7,584 nucleotides of DNA from an uncultured Ruminococcus sp. (GTDB lineage Bacteria; Bacillota; Clostridia; Oscillospirales; Ruminococcaceae): positions 1 through 7,584 of the forward strand of contig UQDR01000038.1 in assembly GCA_900539835.1 (NCBI GenBank), given 5' to 3'. The notes under the pieces were generated by a model, which did not search any database, was not told the DNA's origin, and saw nothing but the letters and a program-made list of their open reading frames with translations. The stretch's first letter is position 1. Every line of letters starts with the position of its first letter. Shown piece by piece: positions 1-5,334 of the stretch. The translations under genes and the position numbers were made by a program.

Positions 1-21
1 CCGAGCACCCCCTTCACTTAT

Positions 22-42
22 AGCCTCATTTGAGGCTTTTTT
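22..42 (+). terminator. Rho-independent terminator of a gene upstream of the window
   Basis: AGCCTC (22-27) pairs with GAGGCT (32-37) around a 4-nt loop; an extra A-T pair can close the loop to 2 nt. A run of six T follows at 37-42. The compact GC-containing stem plus T-tract is the classic intrinsic terminator form on the plus strand. It probably ends a transcript from a gene lying mostly or wholly before position 1; bases 1-21 are too few to call that gene's reading frame. Confidence 0.8.
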
Positions 43-58
43 GCACGCAAACGTGCAA
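41..58. other. Short perfect stem-loop after the first terminator
   Basis: TTGCACG (41-47) and CGTGCAA (52-58) form a perfect 7-bp stem with a CAAA loop. No T-run follows on the plus strand, and on the minus strand it is followed by A residues, so it is not a terminator in either direction. It overlaps the last Ts of the preceding terminator. Its role is unknown; it may be the first element of a structured RNA ending at the hairpin at 135-165. Confidence 0.4.
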
Positions 59-134
59 CTATGAACGAAATATGAAAAATGTTCAGAGCTTTGCATAAAA
101 TTTTTAATATATTTTTGTGCATTTATTACAAAAG

Positions 135-165
135 AATTCGCACTTAAATAAATGCGAATTTTTTT
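135..165 (+). terminator. Second intrinsic terminator, possibly bidirectional
   Basis: AATTCGCA (135-142) pairs perfectly with TGCGAATT (153-160), with a 10-nt loop, followed by five further Ts (161-165). The stem can be extended at its base by the A-rich sequence at 131-134 pairing with these Ts. On the minus strand the same stem is followed by CTTTT, so it may also work weakly in that direction. With no gene between it and the terminator at 22-42, it is either a backup terminator or the 3' end of a small RNA. Confidence 0.6.
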
Positions 166-316
166 AACAACATATTTATATTATAATTTCAAAGGCTATG
201 ATTTTCATATATTTTTAAAAACTTTTTAAGCAGTTGGCGGTCTGAGAAATTAAGTGTTCACAAAATAACATAGGAATTTTTGGTTATAATCACGAATACT
301 TTTTTATTATGAGGGG
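166..316. other. Gene-free AT-rich spacer, nothing recognised
   Basis: About 150 bp between the second terminator and the promoter at 317. Reading both strands I found no open frame with a ribosome binding site, no tRNA-like or known riboswitch-like fold, and no repeat shared with the rest of the window. A lone TATAAT at 285-290 has no -35 box at a usable distance. Confidence 0.5.
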
Positions 317-345
317 TTGCTATTTCTGTGGAAATAGTATATAAT
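317..345 (+). promoter_or_regulatory. Sigma-A-type promoter of the EF-G paralog gene
   Basis: TTGCTA (317-322) and a perfect TATAAT (340-345) are separated by 17 bp, the optimal spacing for a vegetative promoter. Transcription would start near 352, giving a leader of about 70 nt before the start codon at 423. No other -35/-10 pair of this quality was seen between the second terminator and the gene. Confidence 0.7.
320..337. promoter_or_regulatory. Palindrome inside the promoter spacer, candidate operator
   Basis: CTATTTC (320-326) and GAAATAG (331-337) form a perfect 7-bp inverted repeat with a TGTG centre. It overlaps the last three bases of the -35 box and fills most of the spacer, ending 3 bp before the -10 box. 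A dimeric protein bound here would occlude RNA polymerase, so it is a plausible repressor operator. It lies upstream of the predicted transcription start and so cannot act as an RNA hairpin in that transcript. The binding protein is unknown. Confidence 0.4.
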
Positions 346-408
346 TATTTTATGCAGTTAAAACTTTTTGGTTATTTAGTACATATAGACCTGCAAATTA
401 TAACAGAT

Positions 409-415
409 AGGAGAG
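409..415 (+). promoter_or_regulatory. Ribosome binding site that fixes a TTG start
   Basis: AGGAGAG (409-415) ends 7 nt before the TTG at 423-425. No in-frame ATG or GTG lies near this spacing, and the protein aligned from the TTG begins where EF-G-2 relatives begin, a few residues before the P-loop. The TTG start is therefore well supported. Confidence 0.8.
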
Positions 416-422
416 AACTGTC

Positions 423-2501
423 TTGAAAAAATATGACAGCACCAAAATTAAAAATATCAGCATAGCAGGACATGCCGGATCAGGCAAGACCTCACTTACT
501 GAAGCATTGCTTTTTAAAAGCGGAACTACCGACAGACTCGGAAAGATTGCTGACGGAAACACAGTTTCAGATTACACTGCTGAAGAAATAAAGAGAAAAT
601 CATCAATTTATACATCTCTCGCTTCTCTTGAGAAGGATGAATTTAAAATAAATCTGCTTGATACTCCAGGATTATTTGATTATGAAAGCGGTATGGTTGA
701 AGGCATTTCTGCAAGCGGCTGTGTTATGATCACAGTATCCGGAAAATCAGGAGTTAAGGTGGGTACACACAAGGCATATGATTATGCAGTTGAACACGGA
801 AAGCCGAGAATGTTTGTTGTTACCAAGCTTGATGATGACAACGCCAACTTCAACAATGTTCTCACTGAACTAAAGGCTGAATTCGGTCCTACGGTTTGCC
901 CTGTAGTTGTACCGGTTATTGCTGACAGAAAAATTGTTTCATATGTAAATCTGATTGAAATGAAAGCTTATAAATACGATGAAAACGGCAATGCTGTTGA
1001 AACTGAAATGCCGACTGCCGAAATCTCGGAAAAGATGGAATATCGTATTGACGGACTTATTGAGGCTGTATCAGAAGCTGTTGCGGAAACTGACGAAGAG
1101 CTTTTTGAAAAATTCTTCTCAGGTGAGGCATTCACTCAGAAAGAGCTTATTGACGGAATTCACAAGGGTATGAACGAAGGCATTATAACTCCTGTTACTT
1201 GTGTATCTTCAACTACACTTGCAGGAATCGACATGCTTTTAAAAGAAATTTCATTACTGCTTCCTGCGCCATCTGACAATGACGTTAAAATGGCAGAGGA
1301 CATGGACGGAAATGCTGTTGAAATAAAATGTGATGCTGATGCGCCGTTATCTGCATTTGTATTCAAGACGGTTGCTGACCCGTTTGTAGGAAAGATGTCA
1401 TACATAAAGGTACATTCCGGAGTGCTCGCTACAAACAAGGAAGTTATTAATGCTACTACAGGAAGCACTGAAAAGGTAGGAAAGCTGATTACTCTCTGCG
1501 GCAAAAAACAGACAGAAGTAACCGAAGCCGGCTGCGGTGATATTGTAGTTGCGACCAAGATGAACATAAACACAAATGACACGATTTGCGATCCGTCGAG
1601 GGTTGTAAAATTTGAGGCAATAAAATTCCCGAGGCCTTGTTATAAGATGGCTGTTAAGGCTAAGTCACAAGGTGATGAAAGCAAGATTTCAAATGCTATT
1701 AACCGACTTCTTGAAGAAGATTTATCTCTTGCTTATGCACAGGATGAATCCACTCTTGAACAGATTATCAGCGGTTTAGGCGAACAGCATTTAGCGTCTG
1801 CTTTATCAAAGCTGAAAAATGACTTCGGTGTTGAAGTAGAGCTTAGTGTTCCTAAGATCCCATATAAAGAATCCATACGCAAAAAGGTCAAGGTTCAAGG
1901 CAGACATAAAAAACAATCGGGCGGTCACGGACAATACGGTGATGTTTGGATCGAATTTGAGCCTTGCATTTCAGATGAATTGGTATTTGAAGAAAAAGTA
2001 TTTGGAGGAGCAGTTCCTAAGAACTTCTTCCCTGCTGTTGAAAAGGGATTACAGGAATGTGTTAAAAAGGGTGTGCTTGCAGGATTCCCTATGGTTGGGC
2101 TTAAAGCGATTCTTGTAGACGGTTCTTATCACCCGGTTGACTCATCTGAAATGGCATTCAAAATGGCTGCTACTATTGCATACAAAGAAGGTTTGCCTCA
2201 GGCAGAGCCTATGCTTCTTGAACCTATTGGTGCGCTTAATGTAACTGTACCTGATGAAAACACAGGTGACATGATTGGCGAGCTTAACAAACGCCGAGGC
2301 AGAGTTTTAGGCATGACGCCTGCTGAAAAGACAGGTCTTACAGAGATAACTGCTGAAGTGCCTATGTCAGAAATGGCTGATTTCACCATGCTTCTTCGTC
2401 AGATGACTCAAGGCAGGGGCAGCTTTGTTCTTGAAGTTCTCAGATATGATCAGCTTCCAAGTCATTTAGTTGCTGAAGTTATTGCAAAGAACAGAACATA
2501 A
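423..2501 (+). CDS. fusA2: Elongation factor G paralog (EF-G-2/EF-G-like GTPase)
   Basis: A 692-residue cytoplasmic translational GTPase with the full EF-G domain order. The G domain has P-loop GHAGSGKT (16-23), a switch I region around KRKSSIYTS (57-65), G3 box DTPGLFD (80-86) and G4 box TKLD (134-137). Domain II spans about 306-395. Domain IV carries KKQSGGHGQYGDV (496-508) and the tip loop GSYHPVDSSEMAF (567-579), keeping the His that contacts the ribosomal A site in translocases. Domain V (about 594-692) has LNKRRGR near 621. The canonical EF-G signatures AHxDAGKT and DTPGH are changed; in particular the catalytic His is Leu83. The sequence closely recalls Thermus thermophilus EF-G-2, which also lacks that His, and is not a Tet(M)-type protection protein. 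It has its own promoter and terminator, so it is monocistronic, away from the usual rpsL-rpsG-fusA-tuf cluster. Physiological role is unproven; family assignment is firm. Confidence 0.92.
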   Translation: MKKYDSTKIKNISIAGHAGSGKTSLTEALLFKSGTTDRLGKIADGNTVSDYTAEEIKRKSSIYTSLASLEKDEFKINLLDTPGLFDYESGMVEGISASGCVMITVSGKSGVKVGTHKAYDYAVEHGKPRMFVVTKLDDDNANFNNVLTELKAEFGPTVCPVVVPVIADRKIVSYVNLIEMKAYKYDENGNAVETEMPTAEISEKMEYRIDGLIEAVSEAVAETDEELFEKFFSGEAFTQKELIDGIHKGMNEGIITPVTCVSSTTLAGIDMLLKEISLLLPAPSDNDVKMAEDMDGNAVEIKCDADAPLSAFVFKTVADPFVGKMSYIKVHSGVLATNKEVINATTGSTEKVGKLITLCGKKQTEVTEAGCGDIVVATKMNINTNDTICDPSRVVKFEAIKFPRPCYKMAVKAKSQGDESKISNAINRLLEEDLSLAYAQDESTLEQIISGLGEQHLASALSKLKNDFGVEVELSVPKIPYKESIRKKVKVQGRHKKQSGGHGQYGDVWIEFEPCISDELVFEEKVFGGAVPKNFFPAVEKGLQECVKKGVLAGFPMVGLKAILVDGSYHPVDSSEMAFKMAATIAYKEGLPQAEPMLLEPIGALNVTVPDENTGDMIGELNKRRGRVLGMTPAEKTGLTEITAEVPMSEMADFTMLLRQMTQGRGSFVLEVLRYDQLPSHLVAEVIAKNRT

Positions 2502-2527
2502 AAATCGCAATATAGAATATACAAAGA

Positions 2528-2561
2528 CTGATATATCATTTTAGATATATCAGCCTTTTTT
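2528..2561 (+). terminator. Rho-independent terminator of the EF-G paralog gene
   Basis: CTGATATATC (2528-2537) pairs perfectly over 10 bp with GATATATCAG (2544-2553) around a 6-nt loop, followed by CC and six Ts (2556-2561). It begins 26 bp after the stop codon. It separates the EF-G gene from the downstream resistance module. Confidence 0.9.
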
Positions 2562-2575
2562 ATATACTGTTTTGA

Positions 2576-2714
2576 TATAACACAGCCTTATGTCCCCCAC
2601 CTCTATAGGTGGGGGACATATTAGAATTTCAATTGGGAACAATCTCCAACTGAAACCCTAAGGGGCTAACGCCCCTACTTTTTGTTGAATGACGGGGCAA
2701 TGCCCCTTATTGAA
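2576..2714 (+). repeat. Hairpin-rich intergenic repeat, copy 1 (139 bp)
   Basis: This matches 7353-7509 almost base for base outside a few indels. Stem 1: 2589-2602 with 2607-2620, 14 perfect pairs, C/G-rich, 4-nt loop. Stem 2: 2627-2637 with 2645-2655, containing one A-C mismatch and one G-T pair that are both normal G-C pairs in the other copy. Stem 3: AGGGGC (2661-2666) with GCCCCT (2671-2676). Stem 4: GGGGC (2694-2698) with GCCCC (2702-2706). Alternatively TAAGGGGC (2659-2666) can pair with GCCCCTTA (2702-2709), closing the 3' half as one long arm. No T-tract follows any stem, so it is not a normal terminator. No coding potential was seen. Most likely a dispersed palindromic or MITE-like repeat family. 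Confidence 0.85.
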
Positions 2715-2716
2715 TC

Positions 2717-2745
2717 TTGAAAGCCATGATGTATTATGTTATAAT
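2717..2745 (+). promoter_or_regulatory. Promoter of the response regulator/kinase genes
   Basis: TTGAAA (2717-2722) and TATAAT (2740-2745) are spaced by 17 bp, and TG at 2737-2738 makes an extended -10 (TGTTATAAT). Start of transcription is expected near 2752, with a leader of about 25 nt. The -35 box begins 3 bp after the repeat ends. No copy of the TGTCA motif seen before the transporter genes occurs here, suggesting fairly constant expression of the sensor pair. Confidence 0.8.
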
Positions 2746-2776
2746 TAAAATATGATACTGAAAGGAAACAGCGAAA

Positions 2777-3448
2777 ATGTACAGAATTTATATTATAGAA
2801 GATGATTTCACTATTGCTTCACTTATGAAAAAGAATCTTGAAAACTGGGGCTATACTGTGAAATGTACAGAAGATTTTCAGAATATCATAGGTGAATTTA
2901 CGGAATTTGAACCGCACATGGTTCTGGCTGACATTATGCTGCCGTTTTTCAACGGTTATCACTGGTGCAATGAAATCAGAAAAATCTCAGATGTTCCGAT
3001 CGTTTTTATTTCATCGGCTTCAGACAACATGAACATTGTTATGGCGATGAATATGGGCGGTGACGATTTTATTTCAAAGCCTGTAGATCTGAATGTAATG
3101 ACTGCAAAAATACAGGCATTATTACGGCGGACATATGATATGGGAAGCAAAATTCCTATGCTTGAACACAGGGGTGCTATACTTAATCTTAACGACGCCA
3201 CGCTATCATACGATGGAAATAAAATTGAGCTTACTAAAAATGATTTTCGCATTTTACAGACGCTTATGGAAAACAAGGGCAAGATAGTCAGTCGTGACAC
3301 GCTGATGACTAAGCTTTGGCAGATTGACTGTTATGTTGAAGAAAACACGCTCACGGTTAATGTTACAAGGCTTAGGAAAAAGCTTGAAGCTGCCGGGCTG
3401 ACTGATTTTATCAAAACCAAGGTAGGCGCAGGATATATAATTGAATGA
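2777..3448 (+). CDS. bceR: OmpR-family response regulator, BceR-like
   Basis: A 223-residue cytoplasmic DNA-binding regulator. The receiver domain (about 1-120) has the acidic pocket E8-D9-D10, phospho-acceptor D52 in LADIMLP, S79/S80 at the switch position and K101 in the FISKPVD motif. The output domain (about 130-223) is an OmpR/PhoB winged helix with ELTKNDFRIL (151-160), SRDTLMTKLW (172-181), a recognition-helix segment around 188-202 and the closing KVGAGYIIE. Length is normal for the family. The ATG is preceded by AAGGAA at 9-nt spacing. It overlaps the kinase gene by 4 bp and sits beside a Bce-type ABC transporter, so it is expected to activate the transporter promoter when phosphorylated. 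The likely binding site is the repeat pair at 4462-4497. The symbol denotes family, not proven substrate. Confidence 0.93.
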   Translation: MYRIYIIEDDFTIASLMKKNLENWGYTVKCTEDFQNIIGEFTEFEPHMVLADIMLPFFNGYHWCNEIRKISDVPIVFISSASDNMNIVMAMNMGGDDFISKPVDLNVMTAKIQALLRRTYDMGSKIPMLEHRGAILNLNDATLSYDGNKIELTKNDFRILQTLMENKGKIVSRDTLMTKLWQIDCYVEENTLTVNVTRLRKKLEAAGLTDFIKTKVGAGYIIE

Positions 3449-4446
3449 GGTTTGGGATGAAACTATTCTTTAAATATGTTTATCAATATAGATACAAGGC
3501 TGCTTTGTTATTAATATTTACCACAATATTTGCTTTGATATTTCTTCTATATGATATAAAGGCTGAAGCTGCAATATATGGGGGATTGATTTGTGCTGTA
3601 ATTGCTTTAGCAATGATAAGTATAAATTTTATAAAATTCAGAAAAAAGCACTTACTTATGCGGGATATATATATTAATCTTCCTCTTATGGACGATAAGA
3701 TCCCCAAGTCAGATGTTCTGGTTGAAAATGATTTGATAAATATTATAAACAGGCTTTATGAAATAAACAATGAAAACATAACCCGTTTTAACAGCGAACG
3801 CCGTGATAGCATAGATTACTACACTGTATGGGTTCATCAGATAAAAACCCCTATTGCTGCCATGCAAATGATTTTACAGTCGGATGACACAGAAACCAAC
3901 AGGGAGCTTTCGGCAGAATTATTCAGGATCGAGCAATATGCTGAAATGGCATTGAATTATTTGCGTCTTGACAGCTCGTCTTCTGATTTTATTTTCAAAG
4001 AATATGAGCTTGACAGCATCATCAAGCAGGCTGTTCACAGATATGCGCCTCTATTTATCAGGCAAAAAATCAAGCTTATTTATTCCGACACTAACGCAAG
4101 GGTTCTGACAGATGAAAAATGGCTTTTATTCATAATTGAACAGCTTCTTTCTAATGCAATTAAATACACTTCAAAGGGGTCTGTTACAATATTGTTCACT
4201 GAAGACAGGATTTTGAAAATCACTGATACGGGAATGGGGATTGTGCCTGAAGATCTTCCGAGGATTTTTGAAAAGGGATTTACCGGATTCGGCGGACGCT
4301 CATTTAAAAAATCCACCGGCTTGGGTTTATATCTTTGCAAAAAGGCTGCGGATAAGCTTTCACACAAGCTGAATGTGGAATCACAAGTCGGAAAAGGAAC
4401 TGAATTTTCTATTGACCTCAGCTCTTCAGACATAAGAATAGAATAG
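3445..4446 (+). CDS. bceS: Intramembrane-sensing histidine kinase, BceS-like
   Basis: A 333-residue membrane sensor kinase. Two transmembrane helices (about 19-36 and 43-63) are joined by only about 6-8 residues, so there is no extracellular sensing domain. This is the hallmark of intramembrane-sensing kinases that take their signal from a partner ABC permease. The H-box VWVHQIKTPIAAM has H131 as phosphorylation site. The ATPase part shows N237 in EQLLSNAIKY, the G1 box DTGMGI (261-266), an F-box region IFEKGFTG (274-281) and the G2 box TGLGLYLCKK (291-300). The HQIKTP form is typical of BceS relatives. The first ATG overlaps the regulator stop (ATGA), preceded by AGGA at 11 nt; a second ATG at 3457 (residue 5) has GAGG at 6-nt spacing and could be the true start. 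Translation is probably coupled to the upstream gene. Confidence 0.92.
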   Translation: MRFGMKLFFKYVYQYRYKAALLLIFTTIFALIFLLYDIKAEAAIYGGLICAVIALAMISINFIKFRKKHLLMRDIYINLPLMDDKIPKSDVLVENDLINIINRLYEINNENITRFNSERRDSIDYYTVWVHQIKTPIAAMQMILQSDDTETNRELSAELFRIEQYAEMALNYLRLDSSSSDFIFKEYELDSIIKQAVHRYAPLFIRQKIKLIYSDTNARVLTDEKWLLFIIEQLLSNAIKYTSKGSVTILFTEDRILKITDTGMGIVPEDLPRIFEKGFTGFGGRSFKKSTGLGLYLCKKAADKLSHKLNVESQVGKGTEFSIDLSSSDIRIE

Positions 4447-4461
4447 CATAACAGAAAGACC

Positions 4462-4497
4462 TTACAAAAATGTCACATAACAAGCCGAAATGTCACA
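4462..4497 (+). promoter_or_regulatory. Direct-repeat operator, probable response-regulator binding site
   Basis: AAATGTCACA occurs twice, at 4468-4477 and 4488-4497, exactly 20 bp apart, about two helical turns, so both lie on the same face. The first copy also has a left half, TTACA-AAAA-TGTCA (4462-4475), an imperfect dyad of the TnACA-N4-TGTnA type I recall for BceR-like regulators. The second copy keeps only the right half. The pair ends 12 bp upstream of the TTGACT at 4509, a typical place for an OmpR-family activator. Binding is inferred, not shown. Confidence 0.6.
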
Positions 4498-4522
4498 CAA
4501 ATAGATGTTTGACTTTCGGCTT
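4482..4522. promoter_or_regulatory. Inverted repeat spanning the operator-promoter junction
   Basis: AAGCCGAAA (4482-4490) is the exact reverse complement of TTTCGGCTT (4514-4522), with a 23-bp spacer containing the second TGTCACA box and the TTGACT sequence. As RNA read through from the kinase gene it could form a 9-bp stem, but no T-run follows. It may be a second protein site or an RNA structure; function unknown. Confidence 0.4.
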
Positions 4523-4534
4523 TGATGCTATAAT
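4509..4534 (+). promoter_or_regulatory. Transporter promoter, activator-dependent in appearance
   Basis: A perfect extended -10, TGCTATAAT (4526-4534), gives a start near 4541 and a leader of about 26 nt. The best -35-like hexamer, TTGACT (4509-4514), is only 14 bp away, too close for normal promoters, and the hexamer at 17-bp spacing (TGTTTG, 4506-4511) is poor. A good -10 with a faulty -35 and regulator repeats just upstream is the usual form of a promoter that needs an activator. No terminator separates it from the kinase gene, so read-through can add basal expression. Confidence 0.65.
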
Positions 4535-4551
4535 AAAGACATAACAAAGAC

Positions 4552-4557
4552 AGGAGG
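4552..4557 (+). promoter_or_regulatory. Strong ribosome binding site of the transporter operon
   Basis: AGGAGG (4552-4557) is a full-consensus Shine-Dalgarno sequence 9 nt before the ATG at 4567. It is the strongest in the window, fitting a gene meant for high expression on induction. Confidence 0.8.
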
Positions 4558-4566
4558 TCAATTAAG

Positions 4567-5334
4567 ATGTCTATTTTATTAGATGTAAACAATCTTGAGA
4601 AAATTTACACGACACGCTTTGGCGGAAATCAGGTCAGGGCTTTGTCGGATGTAACATTTTCAGTAGAAAGCGGAGAATACGTTGCTATAATGGGTGAATC
4701 GGGTTCGGGAAAGACGACCCTTCTCAATATACTTGCTGCTCTTGACAAGCCGACCAGCGGATATATTTATTTACAGGATAAATGTCTTTCCAAGGTAAAG
4801 GACAAAGAGCTTTCAGCTTTCAGGCGAAAAAATTTAGGCTTTGTCTTTCAGGATTTCAATCTGCTTGATACATTCAGTTTAAGAGATAATATTTTTCTTC
4901 CACTTGTACTTTCAGGAAAGAAATACAGCACAATGGAAGAACGCTTACAGCCCATAGCCAAGATGCTGGGTATTTCAGATATTCTGAACAAGTTTCCTTA
5001 TGAGGTTTCAGGCGGACAGAAACAGCGTGCCGCCATTGCAAGGGCGATTATCACCGAACCGAAGTTGATTCTTGCAGATGAACCCACGGGTGCTCTTGAC
5101 TCAAAATCAACAGATAATATTTTAAAAGTTTTTTCTGATATTAACAAGACCGGACAGACAATTCTTATGGTTACACACTCTGCTAAAGCTGCAAGTCATG
5201 CCGGAAGAGTAATGTTTATTAAAGACGGCGAAGTATTTCATCAGATATACAGAGGCAGCTGCTCCAACGAAGAAATGTATCAGAAAATCTCAGACACGCT
5301 CACACTGCTTGCTTCGGGTGGTGACAGAAGATGA
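4567..5334 (+). CDS. bceA: ABC transporter ATP-binding subunit, BceA-like
   Basis: A 255-residue cytoplasmic ATPase of the MacB/LolD/BceA clade. All motifs are intact: Walker A GESGSGKT (43-50), Q-loop Q95 in FVFQDFNLLD, signature VSGGQKQR (147-154), Walker B LILADEP (167-173), D-loop ALDS (176-179) and switch H204. The phrase FVFQDFNLLDTFSLRDNI is characteristic of BceA-type proteins. Two copies would pair with one copy of the permease that follows, whose start codon overlaps this stop by 4 bp. In characterised Bce systems the complex uses ATP to free the lipid carrier target from an antimicrobial peptide such as bacitracin or a lantibiotic, and its activity signals to the kinase. Which peptide applies here cannot be read from the sequence. 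Confidence 0.94.
   Translation: MSILLDVNNLEKIYTTRFGGNQVRALSDVTFSVESGEYVAIMGESGSGKTTLLNILAALDKPTSGYIYLQDKCLSKVKDKELSAFRRKNLGFVFQDFNLLDTFSLRDNIFLPLVLSGKKYSTMEERLQPIAKMLGISDILNKFPYEVSGGQKQRAAIARAIITEPKLILADEPTGALDSKSTDNILKVFSDINKTGQTILMVTHSAKAASHAGRVMFIKDGEVFHQIYRGSCSNEEMYQKISDTLTLLASGGDRR

Noticed and set aside
285..290. TATAAT as an additional promoter for the EF-G gene
   Set aside because: No -35-like hexamer lies 16-18 bp upstream (the sequence there is AAATAA-like), and the TG is one base too far away for an extended -10. The pair at 317-345 is far better.
166..422. Riboswitch or T-box leader before the EF-G gene
   Set aside because: The predicted transcript starts near 352, leaving about 70 nt with no recognisable aptamer, T-box motif or terminator/antiterminator pair.
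1160..1582. 140-codon open frame on the minus strand
   Set aside because: It lies wholly inside the well-supported EF-G gene, has no convincing ribosome binding site or known domain, and reads as an antisense shadow. The same applies to other internal frames such as 979-1173, 1846-2118, 2959-3300, 4080-4433 and 6619-6855.
423..2501. Ribosomal protection tetracycline-resistance protein (Tet(M)/Tet(W) type)
   Set aside because: The P-loop is GHAGSGKT rather than the AHVDAGKT of Tet proteins, and the G3 and domain IV signatures (QSGGHGQYGDV, GSYHPVDSSEMAF) match EF-G-2 relatives. There is no Tet-type leader or attenuator.
4482..4522. Terminator between the kinase and ATPase genes
   Set aside because: The 9-bp inverted repeat has a 23-nt loop and only TTT then GATGC after it, so it lacks the T-tract needed for intrinsic termination.
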